Source: Combretum micranthum
Lineage: Eukaryota > Streptophyta > Magnoliopsida > Myrtales > Combretaceae
Assembly (NCBI GenBank): GCA_024138025.1
Contig: JAMXBD010002223.1
Coordinates: 62,001-126,000 of the forward strand
DNA length: 64,000 nucleotides
Reading direction: 5' to 3'
The position numbers and the translations under genes are program-made. Under the pieces are notes generated by a model, which was given only the letters and a program-made list of their open reading frames with translations, was not told the DNA's origin and made no database searches. This document shows, one piece after another, positions 61,372 to 64,000 of the stretch. Within the stretch, counting starts at the first letter, position 1; every line of letters starts with the position of its first letter.

Positions 61372-64000
61372 CATACTTCATCATTTGTCCTAAAACATCA
61401 GCCTTTTGGATAACTGTCCTTAAAGCAACATCCATGAGGATTATTACTTGATGAGCTTGATAATATGGGTGTAACCTTTGGGTTGGGATGACTATGGGAA
61501 GGGTGAACTTTTCAAGCTTTGAGTACCTTTCTTCTACCCCTTGCATGGCGTAACTCACATAGTATATAGATCGATGTTGTCTCCCCTTGGCCCTGGCTAA
61601 TACCGAAGAAAGAGCTCATTTGCTTATGGCCAAGTATAAGAACAAATCTTCTTCTGTTTTAAAGGTAGACAATACTGGCAGGTTCTCTCTTCTAATCTTC
61701 AAAAGCTTGTTAGCATTTATTAGGCCATTTGAATTCATCTAGTTTTTTCAATTTTTTGAAGAGCCCACAACACTTTTCTGTGCTATAAGGTAAAAACGGC
61801 TCAATGCAGCTACTCATCCTGCCAATCTTTATACTTCCTTAATGAGGTAGGTGGCTACAATTTTGTGATCACTCTAATCTTCTTAGGGTTATCTTCAATC
61901 CCTTGTTGAGAGACTATATAACCCAAGAATGCAACAGCTCTAAAGATGCATTTTTGGGGGGGTTCAGCTTCATGTTGTCGAAGAAAATTCTATAAAAGGT
62001 TTCTTGCAAATCTTGAAGGTGGTCCATTGCTTCTCCACTCTTAACAATCGTGTCATTGACATATGCTTCCATATTTCTTCCTATCTAGGGTTTCAACACT
62101 TCGGTAACCAATCTTTGGAACATTGCAGCATGATCTTATAATAGTAAGTCCTAAAGGTAGTGACAAAAGAGGTATGTACCTCAATATTGAGGTTCATTTT
62201 AATTTGATTGTATCCTAAGAATGCATCCATGAAGCTCAACCTCTCATGTCTTGAGGTGCTGTCTACGAGTTGATCTATTCAAAGGAGGGGAATGCAATTT
62301 TGTGGACATGCTCTATTAAAGATGGTGTAGTCAACGTACATGCGCCACTTTCTACTGACTTTCTTGATTAGCACTACGTTAACCAGCTAAGGGGGGTATT
62401 TTTCCTTCCTTATAAAACTAGCTCAAAGGAGTTTCTAGACCTCTTCTTCTATGGTAACTTGTCTTTTGGCTGCAAAGTGTTTGATCTTCTTGCAAACTAG
62501 CTTCTGCGTCTTGTTAACTTTGAGTTAATGTGTAATAATGGTTGGACTGATGTCCAACATGTTTGAGGGTAACCATGAAAAGACATTTTTATTCATCCTC
62601 GAGAATGTGGCCAACTACTCCATGAGTTTAGAGGGCATGGTGGTATTGACCTGAGTGATGTGCTCCGGGTCATTGTCTAACACAACCCCTTCTGTTTTGT
62701 TCTAAGTCTTCAATGCACACTCCATCCCCTTTAAGGGCTTAAAGGTGTAGCTTCCACGATTGTTCTTGGTCTCCTTTGCATATTCCAACCCCTGTAGCTG
62801 TTAGGAATTTGCCTTGCATATGAGGTTAAGATACTACCATTCCAAAAGCCGACTGAGTTGCCCTTCGAGGATCGCATTGTGTGGAGATCGACAATCGAAG
62901 AAGGTAGTTCGACTTGGCAAGTCATGAAATGCTCTTTGTCTTAAGTGAAAGGGTAACATGATGATCCTCCTAGGTCTGACCAGCTTATTGCCAAAGCCAT
63001 AGAGGTGGTCAGAGGACCTAAGTTTTGCTTTGAATTGGTGCTTCATTTTCTTATAAGCATGAATGAACAGTATGTCAACACTACTTCCAGTGTCTACCAT
63101 CACCCTTATGACCTTCCAGCCTAAGATGTGGGCTAAGATCACCAGCGCTTCTTGATATGGGGACTAGACATCTTCAAAGTCAATGTCGACGAATGATATG
63201 GAGTTATCCACTTCCCTTCTTTTGGTTCAAGATTTATGAAATCTTACCTAACCCTTGCCTGCGCCCTCCCTCCTTCCCTTCCCTCCCCCCCTTCAACCCC
63301 AAAAACCAAAGCTGAGATCAAGAAGTTACCATGTAAGCTCAACCCTCCCGTTATGGTATTTATCTCCCTAGGGCATTCTCTACTATTAGCTCTTTTCTGC
63401 CCTTCGGTGTTCTCCATCTACCTCATTTGCACAGGCTTATCAAATCGTGCACCACTATCATTAATTTATCGTTTGATGTAGCCCTGTTGCACAACGTCCT
63501 CAATGGCATTTTTGAGCTACTAGCAATTGAACATGCCATGTCATGTCAATGCTTCTAATGGTTTTTGCAAAATTCTATAGAACCCTTTTGCCTTATGCTT
63601 CATTTCATGGGTAGTGGTAGGGTTATTATTCCTTAGCCTTAAATCTCAAGAAACAAGTCATGATGTAACTTCATTGGGGGGTGAACTCGTGATATAGTAG
63701 ATAGAGTTTTTAAGGTTCATGATCTCGATGTCGGTTGTAATTGTTGTAGTTTCTATTCACATTATGTCTATCCCTGGTTTCCCCTTATCCCTTCAATGAC
63801 CTGCATCATCGAAGAAAAGCTTTAGCTTGGTCTCAGTCTCTTTCCTCACATTTTTTGTGTCTTATTGTCATATGTATTCTATGCCTTTTCCTTCACCTAC
63901 TACTGGAGGATAGTGAACTGGTACTTAAAGATGGAGTTAAAGAAAGGGCTCTTTGTGAGCACCCCTTGTTTGATGGCGTCCAAGGCCACTCCTTGATTAA

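Larger units (their letters stand above)
56365..64000 (-). pseudogene. Ty3/gypsy gag-pol, Tat/Retand-like, decayed, cut by the window edge
   Basis: Domains follow in order on the minus strand. Gag C-terminal part about 64000-63480 (AIKQGVLTKSPFFNSIFKYQ; LKNAIEDVVQQGYIKR). Protease 63142-62834 (VMVDTGSSVDILF, the D-T-G active site, then LYGFGNK and HNAILE). Reverse transcriptase about 62440-61700 (NVVLIKKVSRKWRMYVDYT, SFMDAFLGYNQIKM, AYVNDTIVKSG, where the usual YVDD reads YVND). Gypsy RNase H 61558-61372 (ALQGVEERYSKLEKFTLP-type). A second RNase H-like part 59737-59193 (EAKYEALVVGLKLARD, FLDSMLVV). Integrase about 59000-58325 and 56780-56365 (GLDILNSLPLSIG, NYFTKWVEVE, FGMEA | VLPIE, then KLWNANNLWKFF). 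Two RNase H-like regions fit the Tat lineage. Many stops and frameshifts; interrupted at 59738-61371 and about 56781-58320. Gag N terminus and 5' LTR lie beyond the right edge. Confidence 0.85.

Noticed and set aside
63236..63481. Plus-strand open frame of 81 residues
   Set aside because: It is antisense to the gag-protease part of the Tat-like element, whose minus-strand domains are recognisable on both sides.

Overview
The window is a piece of plant nuclear genome, most likely from a eudicot; I cannot name the species. Several things point there. Base composition is strongly A+T. A spliced plant gene is present with GT/AG introns, a TATA box and an AATAAA signal. The rest is filled with plant-specific repeats: Athila-like and Tat-like Ty3/gypsy elements, Copia-like LTRs, Cassandra TRIMs carrying 5S rRNA-derived LTRs, and hAT, Mutator and CACTA DNA transposons. 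No bacterial operon, CRISPR array, prophage, rRNA operon or convincing tRNA is seen.

The only gene I would call functional lies on the minus strand between about 36.1 and 28.3 kb. Eight coding exons join in frame to give 318 residues. The product carries a C-terminal TPX2 domain with a KLEEK motif, so it is a microtubule-associated protein of the WAVE-DAMPENED2-like (WDL) type. Its introns hold a solo Copia-like LTR, a hAT MITE that sits eight bases inside a 5' splice site, and another inverted-repeat element.

Layout. 1-8.06 kb: a broken hAT transposase gene on the minus strand, split by a 3.3-kb solo LTR. 8.06-13.0 kb: an Athila-like internal region (gag remnant, long decayed second ORF, polypurine tract); the hAT appears to have inserted into it. 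13.6-16.5 kb: a second solo LTR of the family that broke the hAT. 16.9-18.0 kb: an Athila-type LTR on the minus strand. 19.0-21.65 kb: a Mutator-like element with long TIRs and a 9-bp target duplication, itself holding a Copia-like LTR. 22.2-25.6 kb: a minus-strand solo LTR. 26.4-28.0 kb: a solo Copia-like LTR. 28.3-36.1 kb: the TPX2 gene. 36.9-39.4 kb: a truncated hAT MITE joined to a CACTA remnant with an extremely A+T-rich core and a 5S-like fragment. 39.4-40.9 kb: a second Mutator-like element. 41.1-45 kb: another long LTR. 45-50 kb: unresolved repeat DNA. 50.0-50.5 and 54.2-55.0 kb: two Cassandra TRIMs. 51.3 and 52.0 kb: two MITEs. 55-64 kb: a decayed Tat/Retand-type gag-pol on the minus strand, interrupted by two LTR insertions, one inside the RNase H region and one inside the integrase.

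Nearly all LTR elements here are solo LTRs or fragments. Exact or near-exact target-site duplications could be read for many of them, which fixes their ends and the order of insertion. I found no convincing new biological system. The value of the window lies in the well-resolved nesting, the TE-laden introns of the TPX2 gene and several structurally clear non-autonomous elements.
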